From the NCBI GenBank assembly GCA_034663685.1, contig JAXDJC010000096.1, positions 1 through 22,417 on the forward strand: a stretch of DNA of 22,417 nt. Direction: 5' to 3'. The notes under the pieces are model-generated. The model was not told the DNA's origin. It did no database searches and was given only the letters and a program-made list of their open reading frames with translations. A program made the translations under genes and the position numbers. Positions 6,584-14,539 of the stretch are shown piece after piece. Origin of the DNA: AC-37 sp034663685 (lineage in GTDB: Bacteria; Actinomycetota; Thermoleophilia; Solirubrobacterales; Thermoleophilaceae). Within the stretch, counting starts at the first letter, position 1. Each line of letters begins with the position of its first letter.

Positions 6584-7237
6584 TCACTCCGCGGGGCCCA
6601 GGATCGTCTCCACGATGGTCCACAGCGCCTCGTCCACGCTCACGTCCGGGACCCCCTTCACCTGCACCGCGGCGAGCCTCATCCGGGTGCTGCGCGGATG
6701 GATCCCATGGCCCTCGGCGAAGTCGGCGAACAGCACCGCCACGGAGCGCTCCGCGTCGGCGACCACCACCTGGCGAGAGGACAGCGGGCGCCCGCCCTCG
6801 CCCCCGAGCCGCTCGCCCGGCCACGACAGGCGCAGGCCGAGCGGGCCGTCGAGGCGCTCGTCGTCGAACGCGATCACCGGCACGCCGGTCTCGACCGTCG
6901 CGATCGTGAGCGCGTCGTCCAGCACGTTGCGGCTCTCGAACCCTCCGGCGCGCATCCGCTCGAGCGCGTAGGCCTCGACCGGCGTGCGGTGCTCGTCGGG
7001 GTCGATGCCCACCTGGCGGAAGAAGACGCGGTACGCCCACGGGATCGGCTGCTGGCGCAGCGCGATCGCCTTCTGCCCGGTGTAGCGATCGCTCAGCACG
7101 CGCAAGCGCTGCTTGACCTCGATCGGGCTGCGGCCGGGGCTCCCGTCGATCGTGGTGGTCACGAGCCGCAGCTCGGGGAACTCCTCGCGCAGCTCCTCGG
7201 CGATCCAGCCCACGTCCAGCTCAGGCTCGGCCCTCAT
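6584..7237 (-). CDS. B3/B4 tRNA-binding domain protein
   Basis: The 217-residue protein resembles stand-alone B3/B4-domain proteins (the editing-domain fold of phenylalanyl-tRNA synthetase beta). Visible segments: RYTGQKAIALRQQPIPWAYRVFFRQVGIDPDEHRTPVEAYALERM (middle), NVLDDALTIATVETGVPVIAFDDERLDGPLGLRLSWPGE, and a C-terminal LSSRQVVVADAERSVAVLFADF. The PWAYR-FFR-GIDP-RTPVEA string is diagnostic of the family as I know it. A role in clearing mischarged tRNA is possible but unproven for stand-alone members. ATG 7237 overlaps the upstream stop (ATGA). It is odd that a tRNA-related protein sits in a transporter operon. Confidence 0.82.
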   Translation of the reverse strand: MRAEPELDVGWIAEELREEFPELRLVTTTIDGSPGRSPIEVKQRLRVLSDRYTGQKAIALRQQPIPWAYRVFFRQVGIDPDEHRTPVEAYALERMRAGGFESRNVLDDALTIATVETGVPVIAFDDERLDGPLGLRLSWPGERLGGEGGRPLSSRQVVVADAERSVAVLFADFAEGHGIHPRSTRMRLAAVQVKGVPDVSVDEALWTIVETILGPAE

Positions 7238-7929
7238 CGGATCTGGGTCAGCTCGCGCCGCAGCCGCACGAGGTCGATCTTGCCGCGCACGGACCGGTTG
7301 GCCAACCCTCCGCGCCGGGCGAAGACCGTGGTGGGGCAGTCCCCCACGCCGTAGAGGTTGAAGAGGGCCAGGTCGTGATCCACGACCACCGGGAAGTTCC
7401 AGCCGTGGCTGCGTACGAGCCGCTCCACGTCCGGGCGCTGGCGCTTGCTCACCACACCCACGAACGCGATGCTCGGGAACTCGCGCCGCACGCTCTCCAC
7501 GCGGTCGAGCTGCTCCTCGCAGCCGCGGCTCGCGTTGGCCACGAAGGTCATCGCGATCGGCTGCCTGGCCTTCACGTCGCACACGTTGAACACGCCGGCG
7601 CCGTGCACCTTGCAGGCCTTCGTGGGCGCGATGTTCACGTCCTTGCCGTCCGGCCCCCCGACCGCGAGCGGGGCCGCGAAGGCCGGAAGCGGCTTGCCCG
7701 GGGGCACGCCGCGGTAGCCGTGACCCGAGTTACTCAGCGAGTTGGCGCCCGCCACGATCACCACGATCACGAACGCCACGCCCACCACCCAGCCGTAGCG
7801 CCCCGCGGGCCGCGCGGGCCCGGGCGGGCGCCTTGGGCCCGGCTCTGGGTTGCTCGCGTCGAGCTCGGCGAAGCGGTCGGCGGCGGACTTGCGCTCCGGC
7901 CCGAGGTCCGCGAAGCGGTCGTCAGGCAC
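7234..7929 (-). CDS. Membrane-anchored thioredoxin-like protein with degenerate active site
   Basis: The 231-residue protein has a disordered N-terminus carrying two DRFA-x-L repeats (4-9 and 18-23), one transmembrane segment (about 46-64), then an extracytoplasmic TlpA/redoxin-like domain: QPIAMTFVANASRGCEEQLDRVESVRREFP, VGVVSKRQ, NFPVVVDHDLALFNLYGVGDCPTTVFARRGG. The cis-Pro loop (CPTT, Pro199) is present. The place of the usual WCxxC has only ASRGC, leaving the second cysteine (C137). Other cysteines are C106, C117 and C198. A normal dithiol oxidoreductase reaction is therefore doubtful; a one-cysteine thiol or a structural role is more likely. It starts at GTG 7929, overlaps the MMPL stop by 8 nt and ends overlapping the B3/B4 start. 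Confidence 0.83.
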   Translation of the reverse strand: MPDDRFADLGPERKSAADRFAELDASNPEPGPRRPPGPARPAGRYGWVVGVAFVIVVIVAGANSLSNSGHGYRGVPPGKPLPAFAAPLAVGGPDGKDVNIAPTKACKVHGAGVFNVCDVKARQPIAMTFVANASRGCEEQLDRVESVRREFPSIAFVGVVSKRQRPDVERLVRSHGWNFPVVVDHDLALFNLYGVGDCPTTVFARRGGLANRSVRGKIDLVRLRRELTQIR

Positions 7930-10825
7930 GGGTCCGGCGCCGGACCTGGCGCGGGAGGCGCGGGCGCGGGATGCGCGGCAGTCCCGGCTTCCCGAGGCGT
8001 GGGCGCCCGGGCCGCCGCCACCGGCGCGCGGCGAGCGGTCCGCCGCCGCCGGCTCGCGCGGTCGCGGGACGCGAGCCCGGCAGGCCGAAGCTCAGCTCCC
8101 CGGCCGCATCGGCCACCGCCTCGCGGCCCAACCGCAGGAGCCGGCGCGGCGAGAGGTCGCTGCGCCTCACGGTCCCACGCTCCTCGGCCCAGATCAGCGC
8201 CGCGGGGAGCACCACCATCACGCCGAGCAGCGACACGGTCAGGTCGATCACCGTGACGATGCCGAACTGCTGGAGCATGCGGACGTCCGACGCGATCAGC
8301 GCCGCAAAGCCGGCGATCGCCGTGACGCCCGACGCGAGCACCGCCGCGCCGGTGGACGCGTACGTCAGCTCGAGCGCCTCCTCCGGCGACGCACCGGCAT
8401 CGCGCTCGTTTCGGTAGCGCGCGCTCAGCAGCACGCTGAACTCGGTCGAGATCGCGATCACCAGCGCGCCGAGGGTGGCGGACATCGGGTTGAGCGGGAT
8501 GCCGACCAGGAACAGGATCAAGGACGACCAGCCGGTGGCGAACGCGATCGGGATCAGCGGCACCGCTGCCTCCTGCGGCCGCCTGCGGATCACGAGCAGC
8601 ACGAGGAACACCGCGGCGAGGCCGGCCACCAGCATCAGCGCGCGCCGCCACTCAGTCGCCAGCTTGCCGTTCGACTCGGCCGCGAGCACGGGCAGCCCCA
8701 CCACGCTCGCGCTCACGCCCGGCGGCGGCCCGCCGCGGCCGTTGAGGCTCGTCCGGATGTCGTTGACGATCCGCTCCTGCTGGTCGAGCGGCTGGAGGCG
8801 GATGCCGAAGGCGAGGTTGGCGGTCCGGTGGTCGCGGGTGATCACGGCCTGCGAGAAGTACGGCGGCACCGCGGCGAGCAGGCTGCGCGCATCGGTGCCG
8901 GTGCCGGGGGTCGTCCGGAAGAGGTCGGTGAGCGACAGGGCCGGGCACAGCTCCGGCGGGTTCTTCGGCTGCCGGCAGGTCTTGCCGGTCTGCCAGTGAT
9001 GCGCCTCCAGCACGCGCTTCTGGAACGAGGTCATCCACGAGATCACGTGCGGCTCGGTCAGGTCGGCGCCGCTGATCATCACGTCGATCTCGCCGGACAC
9101 CCCGGTCTCGCGCTCGAGCTGGTTGATGTCCCGGAGCGCGGGGAGATTCTGGGGCACGAGCTTGCGCACGTCGGACACGAACTGCGTCTGGGCGTCGGCG
9201 GCCCAACCGATCGCCGCCAGCGCCAGGCCGGCCACCAGCACGTTGCGCGGCCGGTCGAGCGCGAAGTCGAGCCCCGCGCGGCCCACGCGCCGCCCGCGCT
9301 CTGCCACCCATCCGGCGGCGCGCGCCGCCAGGCGGCCCACGCGGCTCGACTCGATCCGGTCCCAGCTGCGCGCGAAGAAGCTGACCACGCGCGGCAGCGG
9401 CGGCGGCACGCCCGGCCGCGGCTCCGACCAGCGCGACAGCGTGGCGAGCCCGGCGGTGAGTGCGCACGCGAGCGCCAGCGCGATGCCGGCGATCACGGTG
9501 ATCGCGAACCCGTGGATCATCGGGACCGGCGAGAGCAGCAGCACGAGGAAGCCCGCCGCGGTGGCCACGGCCGCGCCGGTGATGAGTGGACCGCCCCGCA
9601 CGGCCGCGGCGCGCGCGGCCGCCTCACCGTCGTCGCCCTCGTTCCGCCGCTCGTCGAAGCGCGCCTGCAGCTGGATCGCGTAGTCGACCGCCAGGCCTAT
9701 CAGCACCGGCAGCGCGGCGATCGACGCCATCGTGAGGCTGAACCCCGCGAGCTTCATGCAGCCGTAGGTGATCGCGGCGGCCGCCAGCGCCAGCCCGAGC
9801 GGGAGCAGCCGCGTGCGCAGCCGGGTGCGGAAAACCAGCAGCAGCGTGGCGGCCATCAGGAGCACGGCGGCGGCGAGCAGCACGAAGATCGAGCGCTCCA
9901 CGGCGCCGGTGAGGCCGTCGACCACAACCGGGATCCCCGTGACCACGTACCTGCCGCCGCGCTGAAGCTTGAACTGCGGCTGGTCCACGGCGGTGCGCAC
10001 CAGCGCGATCGCCCGCTTGCGCTGCTGATCGGAGAGGCCCGGCTTGAGCCGGAACTGGACCATCGCCGCGTGGGGGCTCGGGAACAGGAACGCGAAGCGA
10101 GGCTTGGGAACGCCCGGCCCGCGGGTGGTGTCGAACACGAGCTGCGAGACGAACTCGGGGTTGCTCAGCTGAGGGTTGGCCAGCGCCAGGCCGTAGCGCA
10201 GCGCGAGCTTGAGCGCCGACTGCGTGAACTGCTGGAGGGCGAGGTTCTCGGCGGCCTTGCGGAGGCTCTCCTGCTGGCGCTTCGGAAGGCCCTGGCGCTT
10301 GGCGAGCTTGGCGGCGTTGTCGCCGGCGGCCTTGCCCTGCGCCGCGGCCTCGGCCTGCTTGGCCTGATAGCCCTTCTGGATCTCCTGGACCGCCACGCTG
10401 AGGAACGTGCCCGGCCCGTAGACGACCTGGGCCGGCCGCTCGCGCGCGAGGTCGTTGCAGACCGGCGGCATCGCCAGCCGCACCTGCTCGGGGGCGTTGC
10501 CGGCCAGGCACTGCTCGAGCGCGATCAGCCGCTGGAGGTCGTCGGTCAGGATCGTGCGCTGGAGGTCGCCGCGCACGAGCACGATCACGGCGTCGTCGCC
10601 GAAGCGGTTGCGGAAGCGCTCTGTGGCCTTGAAGGTCTCCGAGTTCTTGCCGACGAGCGTGTCGGTGGATGCGCTCGGCTGGAGCCGCGTGGCGAGCGCG
10701 ACGCCGACCAGCGCGAGCGCGATCACCACGGCCACGGTCACGACCGGGTGGTCGGACACGGTCCGCGCCAAGCGCCCGAGCGCACCGGCCACATCGGGAC
10801 GCCGCCCGAACAACTTCCTCAGCAC
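7922..10825 (-). CDS. MMPL/RND-family membrane transporter (HpnN-like)
   Basis: The 967-residue protein has the duplicated RND layout: TM1 at about 26-46, a large extracytoplasmic loop to about 315, a membrane bundle, a second entry helix (VLVAGLALAAIGWAADAQ), a second loop and a second bundle. Repeat one has GLAVDYAIQLQARF, the Asp motif that in MMPL/RND pumps relays protons. The matching site in repeat two reads AISTEFSVLLSARY, with Glu rather than Asp. MMPL proteins export lipids or hopanoids. The last 70 or so residues are a Pro/Arg tail (RWRRPGRPRLGKP and onward), probably disordered. The GTG start at 10825 lacks a clear Shine-Dalgarno site. The gene follows a YrbE-YrbE-MlaF module and is fused by overlap to the thioredoxin-like gene. 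Confidence 0.92.
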   Translation of the reverse strand: MLRKLFGRRPDVAGALGRLARTVSDHPVVTVAVVIALALVGVALATRLQPSASTDTLVGKNSETFKATERFRNRFGDDAVIVLVRGDLQRTILTDDLQRLIALEQCLAGNAPEQVRLAMPPVCNDLARERPAQVVYGPGTFLSVAVQEIQKGYQAKQAEAAAQGKAAGDNAAKLAKRQGLPKRQQESLRKAAENLALQQFTQSALKLALRYGLALANPQLSNPEFVSQLVFDTTRGPGVPKPRFAFLFPSPHAAMVQFRLKPGLSDQQRKRAIALVRTAVDQPQFKLQRGGRYVVTGIPVVVDGLTGAVERSIFVLLAAAVLLMAATLLLVFRTRLRTRLLPLGLALAAAAITYGCMKLAGFSLTMASIAALPVLIGLAVDYAIQLQARFDERRNEGDDGEAAARAAAVRGGPLITGAAVATAAGFLVLLLSPVPMIHGFAITVIAGIALALACALTAGLATLSRWSEPRPGVPPPLPRVVSFFARSWDRIESSRVGRLAARAAGWVAERGRRVGRAGLDFALDRPRNVLVAGLALAAIGWAADAQTQFVSDVRKLVPQNLPALRDINQLERETGVSGEIDVMISGADLTEPHVISWMTSFQKRVLEAHHWQTGKTCRQPKNPPELCPALSLTDLFRTTPGTGTDARSLLAAVPPYFSQAVITRDHRTANLAFGIRLQPLDQQERIVNDIRTSLNGRGGPPPGVSASVVGLPVLAAESNGKLATEWRRALMLVAGLAAVFLVLLVIRRRPQEAAVPLIPIAFATGWSSLILFLVGIPLNPMSATLGALVIAISTEFSVLLSARYRNERDAGASPEEALELTYASTGAAVLASGVTAIAGFAALIASDVRMLQQFGIVTVIDLTVSLLGVMVVLPAALIWAEERGTVRRSDLSPRRLLRLGREAVADAAGELSFGLPGSRPATARAGGGGPLAARRWRRPGRPRLGKPGLPRIPRPRLPRQVRRRTRA

Positions 10826-10875
10826 AGGGTCAGCTTAAGCAACCGCGATGCCGGGCAGCCCCGCTTGGGCGCGAC

Positions 10876-10893
10876 CGCCCGGCGAACCGGGCG
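10876..10893 (-). terminator. Hairpin after the MlaF-like ATPase gene
   Basis: CGCCCGG-CGAA-CCGGGCG (TTCG loop on the minus strand) is a perfect 7-bp stem lying 1 nt after the ATPase stop and 50 bp before the MMPL start. There is no T-run. It could be a partial terminator separating the ABC module from MMPL, or an mRNA-stabilising hairpin that sets unequal expression in one operon. Confidence 0.5.
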
Positions 10894-10894
10894 C

Positions 10895-12049
10895 CTACTC
10901 CATCCCCAGCGGGCCACGGGCCTCGCCGGAGAGGAACTGGCGCACGAACTGGTTGTCCGAGTTGAAGAGCTCGGACGCCGGGCCCGACTCCACGATCCGG
11001 CCCTTCCAGAGGATCGCGATGTACTCGGCCACGCGGCGCGCGCTCATGATGTCGTGGGTGATGACCACGTAGGCGCCGCCGTTCTCCTGGTGGATCTCCT
11101 TGATGAGCTCGCAGAGGAGCGCCGTGCGTACCGGGTCGAGGCCGGAGTCGGGCTCGTCGAAGAGCACGATCTCGGGATCGAGCACCAGCGCGCGAGCGAA
11201 CCCGGCGCGCTTGCGCATCCCGCCGGACAGCTCGTTCGGCATCTTCTCGCCGGCGCCGGCCAGGCCGACCTCGCGGAGCCTGCGCGTACAGATGTCGACG
11301 ATCTCGTCCTCGCCCTTGTCCGTGTGCTGGCGCAGCGGGAAGGCCACGTTGTCGAACAGGTTCATCGAGCCGAACAGCGCCCCGTCCTGGAACAGCACGC
11401 CGAACTTCTTGCGCATCTCGAACAGGTCGTCGTCGCGCATGTTCGGGACCGACTCGCCGTGGACCAGGACATCGCCCTCGTCCGGGTAGAGCAGGCCGAC
11501 CATGTGCTTGATGCAGACCGACTTGCCGGTGCCCGACGGCCCGAGGATCATCGAGATCTGGTCGTCGGGGATGCCCAGGTTCAGGCCGTTCAGCACCGCG
11601 TTGCGGCCGAACGACTTCTTGACGTCGATGAACTCGACGGCATCCGACTCGGCGCTCTCGCTGCGGCCCGTGCGGTCCGTGTGCCACTTGTACTCGTCGT
11701 CGTCGGCGCCGGACGGCGGCGCGGCCTCGCCCGTGACCTCGGCGGCGCGCCGGTCGGCGTTCGCCTGCTCGAAGTCCGAGCGCGCGGGCGCGTCCTCGAC
11801 CTGGGTCTCGGCGCCTCCGACCGGGTTCGGCTGGCCCTCAGCCACGGTCTCCTGGCCGGCCTGCTGCTGCTGGAGCTCCCACGGAGTGGGCACGCGGTCC
11901 TGCTCGGTGGGCGGCGGCTCCGGCACCGCCGACTCGCGCGTCGGCTGCGATCCGGGCGACTCCCACTGCACGGTCTCCTGCTCGCCGGGCGGTTTCTCGT
12001 AGCCGGACGGCGGTGTGGCCTCGTCGTCGTGTCCGCGATCGTCGATCAA
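10895..12049 (-). CDS. MlaF/Mkl-type ABC transporter ATPase
   Basis: The 384-residue protein is the ATPase partner of YrbE/MlaE permeases in lipid-transport (Mce/Mla) systems. Walker A GPSGTGKS is at 170-177, signature LSGGM at 274-278, Walker B IVLFDEPDSGLDP at 294-306 and switch His332 in THD. IKHMVGLLYPDEG and QDGALFGSMNLFDNVAFPLR are typical of the MlaF/Mkl branch. The first 137 residues are an acidic, Pro/Gln-rich, probably disordered extension (including LQQQQAGQ), about half as long again as the ATPase core needs. The start is TTG 12049, supported by AAGGAGG at the correct spacing. The gene follows permease B by 19 bp. Confidence 0.93.
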   Translation of the reverse strand: MIDDRGHDDEATPPSGYEKPPGEQETVQWESPGSQPTRESAVPEPPPTEQDRVPTPWELQQQQAGQETVAEGQPNPVGGAETQVEDAPARSDFEQANADRRAAEVTGEAAPPSGADDDEYKWHTDRTGRSESAESDAVEFIDVKKSFGRNAVLNGLNLGIPDDQISMILGPSGTGKSVCIKHMVGLLYPDEGDVLVHGESVPNMRDDDLFEMRKKFGVLFQDGALFGSMNLFDNVAFPLRQHTDKGEDEIVDICTRRLREVGLAGAGEKMPNELSGGMRKRAGFARALVLDPEIVLFDEPDSGLDPVRTALLCELIKEIHQENGGAYVVITHDIMSARRVAEYIAILWKGRIVESGPASELFNSDNQFVRQFLSGEARGPLGME

Positions 12050-12055
12050 GTGTTG

Positions 12056-12062
12056 CCTCCTT
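12056..12062 (-). promoter_or_regulatory. Shine-Dalgarno site supporting a TTG start
   Basis: On the minus strand AAGGAGG sits 6 nt before TTG 12049. No ATG or GTG lies at a suitable distance, so the rare TTG is the probable start of the MlaF-like ATPase. Confidence 0.7.
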
Positions 12063-12068
12063 GCCCGC

Positions 12069-12866
12069 TCAGCCGCCGATTGGCGCCCGCGGGTTCGCTC
12101 CCCAGAAGATCTGTGTGCCGAGCATGCCGACCAGGTGAACCATCACCGTGTTCAGCACCATCGACTTGGCCGTGGCGGTGCCCACGCCGACCGGTCCGCC
12201 GGACGCCGTGTACCCGTAGTAGGTCCCCACGATCACGATCACGGTGGCCATCACCATGCCCTTGATCAGGGAGTACAAGAGGTCGGGTGGATTCTGGAAC
12301 ATCCAGAAGATGAGGAAGAACCCGCCGCTCGAGACCTCGCCTATCTGCTGCACCACAGCTAGATAGCTGGCGAAGAACCCCGCCCCCACTGCCGCGATGT
12401 ACATGAACGGGAGCACCATGAACGCCGCGAGCAGGCGCGTGGCGCAGAGGAACGTCATCGAGCTGATGCCCATCACCTCGAGGGCGTCGATCTCGTCGGT
12501 GATCCGCATGGCGCCGATCTCGGCGACGAGGCCCGTGCCCACCTTCGCGCTCATCATGTAGCCGAACGCGTAGGGCATGATCTCGCGCAGGTCGCACCAG
12601 GCGCTGAAGACGCCCGCGTACGCCGGCGCGCCGACCGAGCGGTTGAAGTAGGCGCCCTCGATCCCGCACTGGAGCCCGAGGATGAAGGCGAGCGACCAGA
12701 ACACGATCGTGGACCCGAGGATCAGCACGCCGGCCTGGCGCAGCGCCTCGCCGAAGAAGCGGAACACGCGCAGCCCGAAGACCTCGCCGAAGTCGCGCGC
12801 GGCGAACTTGGCGATGTCGCCCAGCGCGGCGATCCAGTCCCCGGGGGCTGCCAGGTAGCGGCGCAT
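12069..12866 (-). CDS. MlaE/YrbE-family ABC permease B
   Basis: The 265-residue integral membrane protein shows hydrophobic segments throughout and the MlaE signature region DEIDALEVMGISSMTFLCATRLLAAFMVLP, the loop that contacts the ATPase. Where most family members have Pro-Arg after this loop it reads ATR. The GYTASGGPVGVGTATAKSMV motif near the C-terminus is also typical. ATG 12866 follows directly on the permease A stop (TAGATG), so the two are likely translated together and form a heterodimer, as YrbEA/YrbEB do in actinobacterial Mce systems. Confidence 0.93.
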   Translation of the reverse strand: MRRYLAAPGDWIAALGDIAKFAARDFGEVFGLRVFRFFGEALRQAGVLILGSTIVFWSLAFILGLQCGIEGAYFNRSVGAPAYAGVFSAWCDLREIMPYAFGYMMSAKVGTGLVAEIGAMRITDEIDALEVMGISSMTFLCATRLLAAFMVLPFMYIAAVGAGFFASYLAVVQQIGEVSSGGFFLIFWMFQNPPDLLYSLIKGMVMATVIVIVGTYYGYTASGGPVGVGTATAKSMVLNTVMVHLVGMLGTQIFWGANPRAPIGG

Positions 12867-13673
12867 CTACTTGATCACCGAGATCTCGGGGTGCGTGGCC
12901 AGCAGCGTCTGCGTGAAGACGTAGTTGAAGGCGCCGATTCCGAGGAACGCGATCACCACGGCCTGGTTGACCGCGCGGCCCACGCCCTCGGCCCCGCCGG
13001 AGGCGGTCATCCCCTTGTAACAGCAGACGATCGCGATGATCGCGCCGAAGCAGGTGGTCTTGACGACCGACCCCCAGAGGTCCGTGGTCGAGGCGTTGGT
13101 GAGCAGCGTGGCGAAGAACGGGCCGAGCGGCGCCTTGAAGGTGAGCGTTGCGAGCACGCCGCCGAAGATGCCGAAGAGCAGCGCGTAGATGTTGAACAGG
13201 CCGGTGACGACCATCAGGCTGAGGAAGCGCGGCACCACGAGGTTCTTGACCGGGTCCACGCCGAGCACCTGGAGCGCGTCGAGCTCCTCACGGATCTTGC
13301 GCGCGCCGAGGTCGGCGGTGATGGCCGTGCCGGCCACGCCCGCGAGGATGATCGCCGTGACGAACGGGGCGAACTCCCGGATCGATGCGAGCACGAAGAA
13401 TCCGCCGAGGCGGTCGATCGCCCCGAACAGCACGAGGAAGTTGCCGGCCTGGAGCCCCGGAGCGCCGTATCCGAACGCGATCGTGGACACGAGCAGCGGG
13501 AACCAGCAGAGGCGCAGCGCGAAGAGGAACTGCTGGACGAGCTCGCCTCCGTAGGGGTACGGAGGCCTGAGTGCCGACAGAATCGTCTTGCCGGTGAGGA
13601 TCATCATGTCCCCCACCTGCTCGAGCAGGTTCTTGGTCGGTAGGAACGCTCGGTCTGCTACTGCGCGAACCAC
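12867..13673 (-). CDS. MlaE/YrbE-family ABC permease A
   Basis: The 268-residue protein is the first gene of the transport block. It carries IREFAPFVTAIILAGVAGTAITADLGARKIREELDALQVLGVDPVKNLVVPRF, the canonical MlaE loop, and GMTASGGAEGVGRAVNQAVV near the end. Its length matches permease B. An ATG-free extension upstream is open but not protein-like. GTG 13673 was chosen because GGGAGGG lies 8 nt before it and because the resulting N-terminus fits the partner's length. With the ATPase it should form a lipid-translocating ABC core. No MCE/MlaD periplasmic partner is encoded in the window. Confidence 0.93.
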   Translation of the reverse strand: MVRAVADRAFLPTKNLLEQVGDMMILTGKTILSALRPPYPYGGELVQQFLFALRLCWFPLLVSTIAFGYGAPGLQAGNFLVLFGAIDRLGGFFVLASIREFAPFVTAIILAGVAGTAITADLGARKIREELDALQVLGVDPVKNLVVPRFLSLMVVTGLFNIYALLFGIFGGVLATLTFKAPLGPFFATLLTNASTTDLWGSVVKTTCFGAIIAIVCCYKGMTASGGAEGVGRAVNQAVVIAFLGIGAFNYVFTQTLLATHPEISVIK

Positions 13674-13681
13674 GCCTATTG

Positions 13682-13688
13682 CCCTCCC
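13682..13688 (-). promoter_or_regulatory. Shine-Dalgarno site fixing the permease A start
   Basis: On the minus strand GGGAGGG is 8 nt before GTG 13673, favouring this start over longer open-frame versions. Confidence 0.65.
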
Positions 13689-13728
13689 TGCTGAGCGCAC
13701 CGTCGGCGGCGCTCGTCGCCGGTGCCGA

Positions 13729-13758
13729 AATGTACGCCATTGCAACGACGGGTGCCAA
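13729..13758 (-). promoter_or_regulatory. Candidate promoter of the permease-ATPase-MMPL block
   Basis: On the minus strand TTGGCA (13758-13753) and TACATT (13734-13729) are 18 bp apart, a fair sigma-70-type match. Transcription would start near 13722, giving a leader of about 49 nt before GTG 13673. Confidence 0.4.
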
Positions 13759-13816
13759 CTGACAACCGTTCGGGCTGCGCCGCGCGGGCCGGTTCCCGTG
13801 GTAGCTTTCCGCCACC

Positions 13817-14539
13817 TTGGGGAGGACGGGAGCGCATCGCAGCAACGGAGCTCGCGTGCTCGCACTCGCGTGCGCGGCGTCCTTTGTCGCGTCCGGTTGC
13901 GGCGGTGGCACGCGCCAGGACGCCGACGAGCCGAAGGGGAGCTTCCCCGTCGAGGTCCTCAGCGCCACGTTCCCGCAGGACCAGAAGCTGGCCAAGGACT
14001 CGAAGATGTCGATCGTGGTCCGCAACGCCGGATCGAAGGAGATCCCCATCATCTCCGTAACGGTCGAGTGCCCGGGGCAGACGCACAAGGGCTCGGGGCA
14101 GGCCGACCGCTCGGCCGGCTCCGGGGGCTCGGCGAGCGGCGCCGGCGGCCAGGGCGGCGGCTTCGACTACCGCACCACGTTCCCGGGCGTGGCCGACCCG
14201 GCCCGTCCGCAGTTCGTGGTCAACACGATCCCCACGCGCACGCCGCGCAACTACGACCGCGGCCGCCTCGACCCGCTCGAGCGCTCGTCCTCGTACGTGA
14301 GCACGTTCCCGCTCGGAACGCTCGGGCCGGGCCGCCAGGCCGCCTTCACCTGGGACGTGACCGCGGTGCGCGCCGGTCCCTACAAGATCTGCTGGAAGGT
14401 CAACGCCGGGCTCGACGGCAAGGCCAAGGCCACCGCGTACCAGGGCAAGCCGATCGTCGGCCAGTTCAGCGGCACGGTATCGGCCAAGGCGCCCGACGCC
14501 AGCATCGGGCCCGACGGCCACACGGTCGTCAACCAGTAG
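13817..14539 (+). CDS. Secreted lipoprotein, function unknown, divergent from the lipid-transport block
   Basis: From TTG 13817 the product is 240 residues, with a basic N-terminus, a hydrophobic stretch and lipobox ASGC (C28) followed by GGG, so it is probably lipidated and surface-anchored. The body holds beta-rich segments (MSIVVRNAGSKEIPIISVTVE; LGTLGPGRQAAFTWDVTAVRAGPYKICWKVNAG) resembling an immunoglobulin-like fold, with a Gly/Ser-rich insertion in between. The start is uncertain: TTG 13817 has no Shine-Dalgarno site but gives a proper signal peptide, while GTG 13856 has GGAG at 5 nt but lacks the positive n-region. TAGCTT at 13802 could be a -10 for a nearly leaderless message. Its head-to-head position suggests, but does not show, a link to the transporter. 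Confidence 0.78.
   Translation: MGRTGAHRSNGARVLALACAASFVASGCGGGTRQDADEPKGSFPVEVLSATFPQDQKLAKDSKMSIVVRNAGSKEIPIISVTVECPGQTHKGSGQADRSAGSGGSASGAGGQGGGFDYRTTFPGVADPARPQFVVNTIPTRTPRNYDRGRLDPLERSSSYVSTFPLGTLGPGRQAAFTWDVTAVRAGPYKICWKVNAGLDGKAKATAYQGKPIVGQFSGTVSAKAPDASIGPDGHTVVNQ

Noticed and set aside
7850..12265. A very long open frame on the plus strand, opposite the MMPL and ABC genes
   Set aside because: It is rich in Arg, His and Glu with no recognisable domain, as expected for the antisense of high-GC genes. The minus-strand genes have clear family motifs and ribosome sites.
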